64,000 nucleotides of DNA from CAVTJX01 sp963735175 (GTDB lineage: Bacteria; Electryoneota; RPQS01): the NCBI GenBank assembly GCA_963735175.1, contig CAVTJX010000015.1, forward strand, positions 248,001 to 312,000. The letters are read 5' to 3'. The notes under the pieces are model-generated. The model was not told the DNA's origin. It did not search any database and worked only from the letters and a program-made list of their open reading frames with translations. Below are positions 9,326-18,679 of this stretch, piece by piece. The translations under genes and the position numbers were made by a program. Positions within the stretch are counted from its first letter, which is position 1. Each line of letters begins with the position of its first letter.

Positions 9326-9368
9326 TTAGGACGCTCGCTATATACTCTACTGCCATACCGGACAATGC

Positions 9369-10730
9369 TCAGCGGACGCCCGCCCGTTTCCAGAGGTTGG
9401 TGGAATGGGTGACGGCGGAGCGGCGGATGGTGGTTTCGTCGGCGCGGGTGAGGTGGCCGTCTTCGACCACGATTTGGCCATTGACGATGACCGTGTGGAC
9501 GGTGTGATTATAGCCGCAGAAGAGCAGCGCGGCGATGGGATCGGCCGCGCCCGCGTAGCCGAGCTGCTCGAGATCGAAGAGGGCGACGTCGGCGGCCTGA
9601 CCGATAGCCAAGGTGCCCAGTTCAGTGCGGCCCAGGACGCGGGCGGAGCCTTCGGTGGCGAGCGAAACGACTTGCCGCGCCGTGAGGGCATCCACACCCC
9701 ACGCAAGACGGCCCAATAACATCGCTTGTCGCAGCTCGCCGAGCATGTCGGAGCTGTCGTTGGAGGCGCTGCCGTCGACGGCGAGGCCCACGGGTACGCC
9801 GCGCGCCAGCATCGCGGGAATGCGGGCGGCGCCGGAGCCCAAGCGCATGTTACTGGAGGGGCAATGCGCAATGCCGCAGCCCGCGCGGGCGAGCAAGGCC
9901 AGTTCGTCATCGGTGAAGTGCACACCGTGAGCAAACCAGACATCGTCTGCAACCCAGCCGAGATCCTCCATCAATTCGAGCGGACGGCGATGGTAGCGCT
10001 CTAAACAGAAGTCGATTTCATCCTGCGTTTCGGCGAGGTGCGTGTGCAGCCGCACACCGTGGCGGCGGGCGAGCAGGGCACTGTCGCGCATGAGTTCCGT
10101 CGTCACATTGAAGGGACTGCACGGGGCGAGGTGAATCTGATTCATCGCGAACGGGGCGGGATCGTGCCAGCGGGAAATGGCCTCTTCGCTCTGGCGGAGA
10201 ACCTGCTCGTTGCTTTCGATGATTTCGTCCGGGGGCAGGCCGCCGTCCGAATCGCCGAGGGTCATGCTGCCGCGCGTACCCACATAACGGATCCCGAGTT
10301 CACGGGCAGCCGCCACGTGCAGACCGATGAGATCTTCGGAGATGTGACGCGGGAAAAGGTAATGATGATCGGCGGTGGTCGTGCAGCCCGTGAGTAAGAG
10401 TTCGCTCATGGCAAGGCGGGCGGCGGCGGCAATGGCGGCGGCATCGAGGTATTTCCAGACGCGGTAGTGGTACGTGAGCCAGTCGAAGAGTTTCGCGTCC
10501 TGTGCGCCGGGCAGACAACGGGTAAGAATCTGGAAAAAATGATGGTGCGTATTGATGAGGCCGGGAATGGCGACTTTGCCCCGGCCATCAATGACGCGCG
10601 CACCATCCGGAACGGGCAGCGCCGCGCCAATGGCGGCGATGCGGTGTCCGTCGATTAGCACGTCCGCATTGCGGGCTTCGTGCCCCGCATACTGATACAG
10701 GGCGGTCAGGTTTTGGAGAAGAATTGTCAT
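9369..10730 (-). CDS. Amidohydrolase, probable 8-oxoguanine deaminase (ATZ/TRZ family)
   Basis: This metal-dependent deaminase has 453 residues, the usual length for the ATZ/TRZ/8-oxoguanine-deaminase group, and is probably cytosolic. The visible metal and substrate residues are INTHHHFFQ near residue 60 (first metal histidines), HTHLAET in the middle (third His), FAHGVHFTDDE (His) and AVDGSASND (catalytic Asp). The last of these, with GSASND, fits 8-oxoguanine deaminases. The C-terminal composite beta domain carries the G-x-AADVALFDLE strand and a VIVNGQIVVEDG strand. The ATG at 10730 is used because GGAAACGGAAC precedes it; a longer frame upstream has no such site. The likely role is nucleobase salvage or detoxification of oxidised guanine. 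Related substrates (guanine, chlorohydrolase substrates) cannot be excluded. Confidence 0.82.
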   Translation of the reverse strand: MTILLQNLTALYQYAGHEARNADVLIDGHRIAAIGAALPVPDGARVIDGRGKVAIPGLINTHHHFFQILTRCLPGAQDAKLFDWLTYHYRVWKYLDAAAIAAAARLAMSELLLTGCTTTADHHYLFPRHISEDLIGLHVAAARELGIRYVGTRGSMTLGDSDGGLPPDEIIESNEQVLRQSEEAISRWHDPAPFAMNQIHLAPCSPFNVTTELMRDSALLARRHGVRLHTHLAETQDEIDFCLERYHRRPLELMEDLGWVADDVWFAHGVHFTDDELALLARAGCGIAHCPSSNMRLGSGAARIPAMLARGVPVGLAVDGSASNDSSDMLGELRQAMLLGRLAWGVDALTARQVVSLATEGSARVLGRTELGTLAIGQAADVALFDLEQLGYAGAADPIAALLFCGYNHTVHTVIVNGQIVVEDGHLTRADETTIRRSAVTHSTNLWKRAGVR

Positions 10731-11012
10731 GTTCCGTTTCCAAAGGCGTTGATTCCATCCAATATACGAAATTTCGGGCAAACGTCGGTAGAGTTCGCCG
10801 TTGGAGGCGAAAAATTGCCGGGTCAGGAGGCGTAAGTCGCCCGGTTCCGGCAGGATTCGACTTAGTTGCCGCCCGGCCGTGGGAGCTGGAAGCCGTCGGC
10901 AATTGCCAAGTTCTCAATTTTTCTCAAGTTTTAATGCCCCATCGCCGGGGGGTCGATAGCCTTTCGCAGTATTTTAGACTTGTTCATCTACAAACAAGGC
11001 ATCTTATTGTCA
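10731..11012. other. Intergenic region between divergent genes
   Basis: No gene is visible. The part nearest the deaminase is GC-rich. From about 10910 the DNA becomes AT-rich and leads into a promoter for the downstream lipoprotein. Confidence 0.45.
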
Positions 11013-11041
11013 TTGTTATTGCTCCGCAATCTTTTTATATT
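11013..11041 (+). promoter_or_regulatory. Sigma70-like promoter of the lipoprotein gene
   Basis: TTGTTA, 17 bases, TATATT, placed 75 bases upstream of the chosen start in a locally AT-rich stretch. Confidence 0.5.
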
Positions 11042-11115
11042 GAGGCACAGTTTAACACACTCTGATTCGACAGCTAACGTTTAGTTTGGCGGACAGATCC
11101 ATTTACGAGGTTCAT

Positions 11116-12759
11116 ATGCGATTCCGACTGGTTGCTTTTCTGCTGCTTCTTCCCGCCCTGCTGTTTTTGGTGGGATGTTCGAAGGATGACGACAACAACA
11201 CCCCGGCCACCCAGCACAACATCACGGTGACCGTGCCCAATGGCGGCAAGAGCTGGGGAACCGGCAGCACCCACGACATTACGTGGAGCGACAACAATGT
11301 GACGAACACGAAGGTGCTCGTTTCCGCCGACAACGGAACGAACTGGACGGTACTGATTGCGACGACCACGGCGAACACGTACAGTTGGACGACGCCAACG
11401 GTGGCCGGCACGACGTACAAAATCAAAGTTGTGGACGCGGCTGACAGCACGGTGTCTGACGTGAGCGACGCGGCGTTCGCGCTGACGGATGCGGACGCGG
11501 CCAGCCACGCGTATACTTCCACGGCAGGCGGCACGTTTGAAACGGACGGCGGCGCGCGGATGACAGTACCGGCAGGGGCGGTCCCGCTGACCGACGCCGG
11601 CTTACCCGGCACGATGGTGTTCTCGATTGAGCGGAACAATGACGTCGTGGTGACCGCGCCAACGGGCGAAACACGTTCAGGCGACGTCTACCAGTTTGGT
11701 CCCGAAGGCTTTACGCTGGCGCGCCCGGTGGAAATCGCGCTGCCGATTCCCGGCACCGGCGATCCCGGCCAGGTGAAGATCTGGCGGTTGAATCCGTCGA
11801 CCCAACTGCCGGAGTATTTCGGCTGCGATTATGATTCGACCACGCGGACCGTACGCGCGCAGACATATCAATTCTCGCCGTGGTTTGCGACGACCAGCGC
11901 GGCCAGCAACACCTCATCCGGCTGTCTGAATGTCACGAACAGCACGAACCGCTGGCTGTATATGTGCGTGGAGAGCGTGGTGCTGGATTTTGCGGAGCAG
12001 GCGGAGTTCGTTCCCGAATTGGGACAGGGCGTGCTGTGGGCACCGCAGGGTGAAATCGGTTGGGCCAGCACCGGGCACTGGTATTTGCCGCAGGGTGTGT
12101 ATGATTTCTGCGTGCAGGTTGAAGAGCCGGTGAATTCGGGCCATTACGTGCATGAACTGCGCGCCGGGATTCAAGTAACCGAGCCGTGGTCGTACAGCGA
12201 TCCAGTGTGCACGGATCTGGGCGTCGGTTCGCTGGCGAGCGCCGATACCGGCCGTTGCGTGTGCGTTCCGTTGGCCACCACATCGGTGGGTACGGGCGAC
12301 ATCCAGGTGACGCTGGTGTGGCACCGGGAAGCCGCGCTCGACCTCGACCTGTGGGTCATGGACCCCGATAGCGAATGGTGCTACTATGGCAACGGCCAGG
12401 CACCATCGACCACGACTTCGGGCGGCCAATTGGACCGCGACAACCTGTGCGGCAACTATGTTAATGGCCGTCCGGAGAACATTTATTGGACGACGGCTCC
12501 GCTGGCCGGCGAGTACATCGTGGCCGTGGATTGGTACAGCAGTTGTGGCAACACCGGCGCCTCGCAGGACTTCAACGTTCGCACGGTGGTGCAAGGCACG
12601 ACTCATACCTTCGCCGCAACGATTCCCGAAGGTACCGATATGCTGGAAGTGACGCGCTTCACGATCGTAGGTTCGACGGTGCAGTTCCTCCCGCCGCGGC
12701 CTGAGGTAACTTATCCGAATCTGCCGGCGAACGCTGTCAAAACGACTGCGACCCGCTAA
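11116..12759 (+). CDS. Multidomain surface lipoprotein with ZU5-like and YfaP (DUF2135)-like domains
   Basis: This is a 547-residue exported lipoprotein. Its signal peptide ends in lipobox FLVGC followed by SKDDDN. Domain order: an Ig-like fold of the Kre9/KNH kind (TVPNGGKSWGTGSTHDITWS, about residues 35-130); a ZU5-like domain (STAGGTFETDGGARMTVPAG, about 140-280); a Cys-containing middle part; and a C-terminal YfaP/DUF2135-like domain (LDLDLWVMDPDSEWCYYGN, then GRPENIYWTTAPLAGEYIVAV). Many paired cysteines in the second half suggest disulfides. No enzymatic motif is seen; adhesion or carbohydrate binding is possible. The ATG at 11116 has GAGG upstream and directly begins a good signal peptide, so it is preferred to one ten codons earlier. 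Confidence 0.8.
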   Translation: MRFRLVAFLLLLPALLFLVGCSKDDDNNTPATQHNITVTVPNGGKSWGTGSTHDITWSDNNVTNTKVLVSADNGTNWTVLIATTTANTYSWTTPTVAGTTYKIKVVDAADSTVSDVSDAAFALTDADAASHAYTSTAGGTFETDGGARMTVPAGAVPLTDAGLPGTMVFSIERNNDVVVTAPTGETRSGDVYQFGPEGFTLARPVEIALPIPGTGDPGQVKIWRLNPSTQLPEYFGCDYDSTTRTVRAQTYQFSPWFATTSAASNTSSGCLNVTNSTNRWLYMCVESVVLDFAEQAEFVPELGQGVLWAPQGEIGWASTGHWYLPQGVYDFCVQVEEPVNSGHYVHELRAGIQVTEPWSYSDPVCTDLGVGSLASADTGRCVCVPLATTSVGTGDIQVTLVWHREAALDLDLWVMDPDSEWCYYGNGQAPSTTTSGGQLDRDNLCGNYVNGRPENIYWTTAPLAGEYIVAVDWYSSCGNTGASQDFNVRTVVQGTTHTFAATIPEGTDMLEVTRFTIVGSTVQFLPPRPEVTYPNLPANAVKTTATR

Positions 12760-12777
12760 CAGAGTTCAATGTTCGCG

Positions 12778-12809
12778 AAAAGCCCCGGCCAATCGGCCGG
12801 GGCTTTTTT
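12778..12809 (+). terminator. Rho-independent terminator behind the lipoprotein gene
   Basis: AGCCCCGGCC/GGCCGGGGCT, a perfect 10-bp stem with an AATC loop and six Ts. Confidence 0.92.
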
Positions 12810-13020
12810 GTTGTGGGAGCGAGGCGAGACCAGGTACAGACTCTCCGCTTTAACTTTAAGATTTTATTGCAGCAAGCATGCCGTTCGGGGATCTTAGTCT
12901 GCATGAATCCAGCAGTTGCGGCGGCAGAGATGAGAGCGGAGTGCGAAGTTCATAAAACTATATTTATTATTGAATTCAGCATTGCTATCGTGTATTTTAG
13001 GGGTGGCATCGGGGACATAG

Positions 13021-13051
13021 AAAAAGCCCGGTGACCGACCGGTCCACGGGC
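13021..13051 (-). terminator. Terminator of tRNA-Phe
   Basis: On the minus strand, GCCCGTGGACC/GGTCACCGGGC forms a stem with a small internal mismatch, followed by TTTTT. It begins about 12 bases behind the tRNA. Confidence 0.75.
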
Positions 13052-13062
13052 AATTTGCAGGG

Positions 13063-13135
<73 letters not shown>

Positions 13136-13145
13136 CAACACCCCG

Positions 13146-13174
13146 AATTTAAAGAGGACAGCCGCAAAAGTCAA
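13146..13174 (-). promoter_or_regulatory. Promoter of tRNA-Phe
   Basis: On the minus strand, TTGACT, 17 bases, TAAATT. The -10 ends 10 bases before the mature tRNA 5' end, consistent with sigma70 initiation close to the tRNA. Confidence 0.7.
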
Positions 13175-13399
13175 GGACGATTTTGCGTAAGCGGAGGTAA
13201 AATGTGGAGGCCCGCTCCACGGGGGGATAGCCGGGCTTAAGCCGGGGGGCTATTTCATAGGGTTGATAGAACGAAGAGTGTCTGGTAGGATTACCGGACT
13301 CGAAAGTTAGTCCAAGTTAATACAAATTCTTTAACTTGCGAGCGCAATTGCTTGCTCGGCGACAACGCGGACGGTACTTTGACTATGGTTAGAAGCGAA

Positions 13400-13432
13400 C
13401 CTGTCTGTGGGAAATCCAGATCCACAGACAGG
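13400..13432. other. Perfect 11-bp inverted repeat in the leader of a secreted-protein gene
   Basis: CCTGTCTGTGG, 11 bases, CCACAGACAGG. It lies 111 bases before the start at 13543 and has no T-run, so it is more likely an operator or leader hairpin than a terminator. The surrounding 13175-13542 has no gene I can support. Confidence 0.5.
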
Positions 13433-13542
13433 AGGCAAGGGTTCGAAAATTATACTTTTGACAGTCGGGCGGGGAGGGTCGTTTGAATCTGCGCATGAAT
13501 GGAAATGAAGCCAGTGATCAGATGATGCAGAGGAATCTGAAT

Positions 13543-16050
13543 ATGCGACTTGTTTTGACAGTGTTGATGCTGCTTGTGATCGGCAGCATGACGGGATTGG
13601 CCTGGGGCGATGACTGGAGCGAACGGCGGGGAGTCGCCAGTCTCGACACCAATCCGCTTCCGCCCTGCGTGGTTGATTTTCAAGTGCCGTCCCTGCCCTA
13701 CTCGCACGCCTCCACATTGGTGGGCGCCGGGAATGAGTGCGGTCAGCGCGTGTCACAGGACCATATCTATGCCCTGACGATTGCCCATCCGGGTTCGTAC
13801 AATATCTCGACATGCGGTTCGCCGGTGACGACGGACGTGTATCTGATTTTGTCGCGCGAGTGCTGCGGCGGCGAAGAAGTGGCACGCAACGACGACGGCT
13901 GCGGAGCGCCGCACGGACCGGCCACGCTGTCGTGCATTACGCTGGACGCCGGCGTGTATTACCTTGTCGTGGAAGCGGGCACTCCGGCGGGCGAAGGCGC
14001 GTATTCGCTGTCGATCTTTGAATGCGCGAACGCCTGCGACCTGGCCTTGCAAGCGGACGGAACCTATCCCACGACGAGCGGCGGATTCCGATTTGTGCAG
14101 TCTGTGAGTTCCGCCAGCGCCGCGCCGGCCTATGAGGGACCGTTTACCAATCCGACTCCCTGCCAGAGCGGCGTCACGAGCTACGGATTTGATTATCTCT
14201 GCTGGTACGATAACGATTTCGGCTGGACGCATACGTTTCCGGCGTGGAATGACGCGAACGGAGTCTGCGTGGATTCGGTGCGGCTCAGCATATGCGCCTG
14301 GGACGTAGACGCGGAAGACTGCCTGACGGAGCATCCGGACAATCCGTCTGACTGCGAACGCGACCGGGTGTATTTAGACGACGCGGAGCTTGCGCCGCAG
14401 TATCTGAGCGGTACCGGCCAGACGTGGTCAGTGACGACGATGGCGGTGCCGCCGTCCATCGTGGCCGCCGACGGACGGCTGGAAGTCTGGTTGGACATGG
14501 ACGAGTTGCGGACGATGTGCAGTTTCGCGGCGCGGATCAAGCGTTCGCAGATCGAAGTTTTTTATCGCACCGGGGCGGACTGTAATGATCCGCCGTATAC
14601 ACCGCACGGGACGATGTCCGCCTGCGTGGCGGAAGATTCCAGCATGTGCGTTCGCGTGACGGGTCCATTCCCGGCCGATCCTAATGCGGATACCGTCAGC
14701 TATAGTTACGCGTGGGCGGTGGCCAACAGCGCATCGGGGTATGAGCTGTTGCCGGCGCTGGACCAGGCGGACACATGCGTACCGGCAAGCGTCAGCCACG
14801 CCGGCGACGTGTGGCGGGTGGAAGTGACGGCGGTGGACGTGCATGGCGAAACGTCGCCGGAGCCATGGGTGGAGTATTTCGTGGTTGTCCCCAACTGCGG
14901 CGGTCCGAACGATGTAGTCGGTTGGGATTACGGCGATCTGGATACCGTGGGGTATCACCTCACGGGCACCGAACTCAGCGGTGGACCGGCGAACGCGATC
15001 CGCGAGCAGAATCTCGCATGGCTGGGCGGCTCGGTGACGGCGGAGACCGCGCCGAATATGCCCGATAACGATACCGGCGACGACGGAGTCGTGTTCCTGC
15101 ACGCTCCCTGGCAACCCTGCGAAACGGTGTGCGTGGACGTGCGGGTGACAGCGGGCGCGGCGTATACACCGGATGTGCCGCTGTATCTCTACGCCTGGAA
15201 AGACGGCAATCTGGACTTTGATTTCAACGACCGCCTGTGTGACGGAACAGCGGCGGAGTGCCTGATCGCGGGCGCGCCGATCCTGGGACTTACCGGAGGC
15301 CGTGACAGTCTCTATCATTTTTGCTTCACCGATCCGGGCGTGAATTACCTGGGCCAGTATAATGGGGTGATGCGGTTCCGGCTGCTGTCGGAACCGGCAG
15401 GATGCGGGGCCGGACTCCGGATGATCGATCCGCGGCTGGGCGAAACCGAGGATTACGTACTGCGTGATTTGCAGCTCGCGGTGGAACTGCAGAGCTTCGC
15501 GGCGACGCAGGAGGGCAATGCCGTAGCGATTACGTGGACGACCGCATCGGAAACGGATAACGACCATTTCATCATCGAGCGGCAGGCGAACGGCAGTTGG
15601 GAACGGATCGCGCCGCGCATCGCGGCGGCGGGGAACTCCGCGAATGAAAGGCACTACCAGTATCGTGACGAGGCCGTGGCCGCGGGCAGGACTTACGAAT
15701 ACCGGCTGATTGCCGTGACTTCAAACGGCACAGCCCAGGTTATCGCCTCGCGCGAGGTGACTGTGCATGCAGTGGCGGAAGTCGTCAGTGAATACCAACT
15801 CTACCCGAACTATCCGAATCCATTCAACCCGTCGACGACGATCGCCTTTGATTTGAAGGACGCGGGACATGTGCAGTTGCAGGTTTACGATGTCATGGGA
15901 CGCGAAGTGGCGACGCTGGTGAACAGTCCGCTGACAGCGGGGCGGCACACGGTGACCTTTGAGGCGCGAAATCTGCCCTCGGGTGTCTACCTGTACCGCT
16001 TGACGACTCCGGGCTACGCGGATATGCGCAAGATGATCCTGTTGAAATAG
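13543..16050 (+). CDS. Large secreted protein with PPC-like, GEVED and type A C-terminal sorting domains
   Basis: This is an 835-residue secreted protein. It has a signal peptide (MRLVLTVLMLLVIGSMTG), a PPC-like beta domain (HIYALTIAHPGSYNISTCG to GAYSLSIFEC), a Cys-rich middle, and a GEVED-type domain around DYGDLDTVGYHL and AWKDGNLDFDFNDRLC. Near the end is a fibronectin-like strand set (AVAITWTTASETDNDHFIIE) and then the sorting domain: YPNYPNPFNPSTTI, VYDVMGREVATLV, LPSGVYLYRL, KMILLK. That tail is the usual signal for type IX-like export and attachment. The start at 13543 is chosen because GAGGA precedes it and the signal peptide begins there. No catalytic residues are visible; it may be an adhesin or matrix protein. 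The reading frame is undamaged. Confidence 0.85.
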   Translation: MRLVLTVLMLLVIGSMTGLAWGDDWSERRGVASLDTNPLPPCVVDFQVPSLPYSHASTLVGAGNECGQRVSQDHIYALTIAHPGSYNISTCGSPVTTDVYLILSRECCGGEEVARNDDGCGAPHGPATLSCITLDAGVYYLVVEAGTPAGEGAYSLSIFECANACDLALQADGTYPTTSGGFRFVQSVSSASAAPAYEGPFTNPTPCQSGVTSYGFDYLCWYDNDFGWTHTFPAWNDANGVCVDSVRLSICAWDVDAEDCLTEHPDNPSDCERDRVYLDDAELAPQYLSGTGQTWSVTTMAVPPSIVAADGRLEVWLDMDELRTMCSFAARIKRSQIEVFYRTGADCNDPPYTPHGTMSACVAEDSSMCVRVTGPFPADPNADTVSYSYAWAVANSASGYELLPALDQADTCVPASVSHAGDVWRVEVTAVDVHGETSPEPWVEYFVVVPNCGGPNDVVGWDYGDLDTVGYHLTGTELSGGPANAIREQNLAWLGGSVTAETAPNMPDNDTGDDGVVFLHAPWQPCETVCVDVRVTAGAAYTPDVPLYLYAWKDGNLDFDFNDRLCDGTAAECLIAGAPILGLTGGRDSLYHFCFTDPGVNYLGQYNGVMRFRLLSEPAGCGAGLRMIDPRLGETEDYVLRDLQLAVELQSFAATQEGNAVAITWTTASETDNDHFIIERQANGSWERIAPRIAAAGNSANERHYQYRDEAVAAGRTYEYRLIAVTSNGTAQVIASREVTVHAVAEVVSEYQLYPNYPNPFNPSTTIAFDLKDAGHVQLQVYDVMGREVATLVNSPLTAGRHTVTFEARNLPSGVYLYRLTTPGYADMRKMILLK

Positions 16051-16075
16051 GTTTGCTGTTCCACACGCTGACCTG

Positions 16076-16111
16076 AAGCCCCCGGTTCTAACTGGACCGG
16101 GGGCTCCTTTT
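16076..16111 (+). terminator. Rho-independent terminator
   Basis: AGCCCCCGGT/ACCGGGGGCT around a short loop, followed by CCTTTT, 26 bases behind the stop codon at 16050. Confidence 0.85.
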
Positions 16112-16123
16112 GTCGATCTTCCC

Positions 16124-16152
16124 TTGAAAAGCCGAGGCGAATCTCGTATATT
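16124..16152 (+). promoter_or_regulatory. Sigma70-like promoter with a very short leader
   Basis: TTGAAA, 17 bases, TATATT, ending 22 bases before the ATG at 16175. GAGGAGG (16163-16169) sits between them, so the leader can only be about 15 bases. Confidence 0.6.
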
Positions 16153-16174
16153 GCGTACAAACGAGGAGGTCAGC

Positions 16175-18205
16175 ATGCGCGAGTTACTTTGTTTAGCGAT
16201 CTTCCTGCTGCTGAGTGGCGCGGGACGCGGATTTGCTCAGGTCGACACTCTCTGGACGTGCCGTCTGGCGCCAGCGGGCGTGCCGGCCATAAATGGGGCG
16301 ACAGCGTTGGCCGACGGCGGTCTGGCCGTGACGGGAACGCTGGAGGGCGCGACGGACGGGAATGTGCTGGTGGCGCGAATCTCAGCTACGGGTTCCATCG
16401 TCTGGATGCGTGCTTTCGGCCAGTCCGGACTGGCCGAACAGGGGAGTGCCATCGTGGAGTTGGCCAATGGCCATCTTCTGCTCGTGGGTGGACAATCTCC
16501 GGAAGACGGGGCATCCAATGTTGTACTGTTGATGGGTCTCAGCGCCACGGGCGACAGCCTGTGGAGCAAGATGTACTATGGCGGCGGGCAGATGAAGGCC
16601 AACGATGTGATACGACTGGCGGACGGCAACATCGCGGTGACGGGCTACCGGCTGGGGCTGGACGGGGCGCATTCGGATCTGTGGCTGCTTAAATGCGACG
16701 GAGCCGGTGACACGTTGTGGACGCAGACGATTGGCGGCGGCGAGACCGATGTCGGCTGCAAAATCAGCGAAGCCGCCAATGGCAATTTGCGGATCGGCGG
16801 ACATTCGCGCACCGGTGGCACGGGTGAATTTGATTTCTGGCTGACACTGACGAACAGCAGCGGCGAGGGATTGCACGGCGCGTTCTATGGTCCGCCGGAC
16901 ACCCGCGAACGCTGTGCCTCGATGTCGGTCAGCGACAGTGGGATTTTTCTCGGGGGATATACACTGACGGTGGAAACGGGCAATTACGACGGGTATGTGG
17001 CGCGGGCGAATACCGCCGGCGAGTTTCAGTGGGGTAACACCTACTCACGTGGTTTTCCAGTCGAGCAGATTCGCGGCATGGCGCCCCAAATGGACGGCGG
17101 CGCGCTCTGCGTAGGATGGGCCGGTCAGACGGAATCCGAACTGCGTCCGTGGATCCTGAGCGTGTGTCCTGACGGGCAGATCGAAACATCGCGCATTGAT
17201 TCCTCAATCGCCAACGGCTGGTATACGGGGATTGTGACGATTCCCAGTGGCGGATACTTTCTCTACGGCGGCGTGGTGGACGGGGCGCAGACAAAGGGCT
17301 ACGTGGCGCGGACACTACCTCCCGGCGGGATTTCGGGCACGGTGACGAATCCGGAGACGGGCGATTCGCTGGGCGGGGTAACCGTTCACGTGGTGGGCAA
17401 TCCGCATAGCGCCGTGACCGATGCCCAGGGCTGGTTTGCGATTGAATTGCCGTCTGGAACGTACGATATTTATTCCAGCGGTCGTTGCCTATCACCGGAC
17501 ACGGCGCATGGCGTAACGGTGAGCGCGGGCGAGTTGACGCCGGTCAATCTGCATCCGGGAATGGCAGTGCTGGCGCCGTGCCCGCTGACTTCGTTGAATC
17601 TGCTGGTTCATAACGAGGTGCCCGATACGACCCCGTTCGTCATTCGTAACAACGGCAATGGACCGATGGACTATTCGGTAATCGCGCAGACTTTTTCACC
17701 GACGAGCGCGTGGCTGCGGGTTGTTCCCGCGTATGGTGTGGTGCCACCGCACAGCGAACTGGTCGTGGGGATCTGCGTTACGGCCGATACCGCCAATACC
17801 GCGGCTGGGAATACTACGGACGCCTGACCGTCCACGCGAACGCCTGTCCCGACAGCGTCTACAGTCTGCCGGTGTTCGCAACCGTGCTGGATGCAACCGA
17901 ACGGAGCGATGGATTGCCGCGGGAGTTTGTCGTTTTACGCGCCGTCGCCCAATCCATTCAACGCCACGACGCGGCTGAGATTCGATCTGCCGCAAGCGAG
18001 GCGGGTAAAACTGGTGTTATACGATATGACGGGCAGACGCACGCGCCTGATCTGTGACGCGCCACTCGCGGCGGGCACGCATGAGATGAGCATAGACGGC
18101 TCGGGTCTGGCTTCCGGACTCTATTTCGCCCGCCTCGAAGCCGGTAGTTTTTCGGCGACGCAGAGAACTGTTGTTCGTGAAGTGACGAACGTGACGCGAA
18201 CGTGA
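16175..18205 (+). CDS. Secreted beta-propeller-like protein with carboxypeptidase-regulatory and sorting domains (two frameshifts)
   Basis: This exported protein starts with MRELLCLAIFLLLSGAGRGF, directly behind a GAGGAGG site. The first 370 residues are a run of repeats of the kind 'LADGGLAVTG... ATGDSLWSKMYYGG', typical of delta-60/propeller-like secreted proteins. A carboxypeptidase-regulatory-like fold follows (GGISGTVTNPETGDSLGGVTV, then LPSGTYDIYSSG), then an abnormal-spindle-like Ig strand set (FVIRNNGNGPMDYSVIA). The frame breaks by one base near 17808 and returns near 17935. After that a sorting domain is readable: APSPNPFNATTRLRFDLPQ, LYDMTGRRTRLI, LASGLYFARLEAG. The reconstructed length is about 676 residues. 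Two breaks in opposite directions in a well-conserved tail suggest sequence errors rather than gene death. Confidence 0.75.
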
Positions 18206-18626
18206 CGTTCGATCCGTGACGCTGGCGCCGTTGATTGCCGCCGCGCGCAGACGCGCCGGCTGAATAGTCCCGTCGCGAATGAACGCCGCTTGAAAGAGGA
18301 ATGCTCCTGCTGCCTCGCCCCTATCCCCCTACCCCCTTTCCCCACTACGTGGAGAAAGGGGAAAAGACAGAAGAAATCGCATTGCCGCCGCTTGAAAGAG
18401 GAATCATTGCCGGTGGATTCCGGCGCCAGACACCGCCACGCGGGATTTCCGTACCTGCACGCTCTTAGAGAAATGCAGCGGGGCAGAGCCCGCCGCCTTA
18501 GCAGAGTAAAAGACGCCGGGAGGCCGCTGTTAGTCAATGCAGGAACGAAAGAACGTAGAGCAACCGGAATCAAGACACCCCCGCCCCCCTATCCTGCCGT
18601 AAACGGGGGGAGTAAAGCCAAGAGCA
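18206..18626. repeat. Gene-free stretch with a divergent post-stop repeat (copy C) and short direct repeats
   Basis: Directly after the stop, CCGTGACGCTGGCGCCGTTGATTGCCGC and its surroundings resemble the repeats at 5589 and 42413, but more weakly. GCCGCTTGAAAGAGGAAT occurs twice (18285-18302 and about 18387-18404), and CCCCTTTCCCC/GGAGAAAGGGG forms a hairpin near 18340. No coding sequence is supported here. Confidence 0.4.
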
Positions 18627-18664
18627 TAAAAGAAGCGGACCGGTTGCCCGGTCCGCTTCTTTTC
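18627..18664. terminator. Bidirectional terminator
   Basis: AAAAGAAGCGGACCGG/CCGGTCCGCTTCTTTT is a near-perfect long stem with As on one side and Ts on the other. It sits 15 bases behind the stop of the minus-strand outer-membrane protein gene. Confidence 0.9.
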
Positions 18665-18679
18665 AAGCGTCAGGAACGA

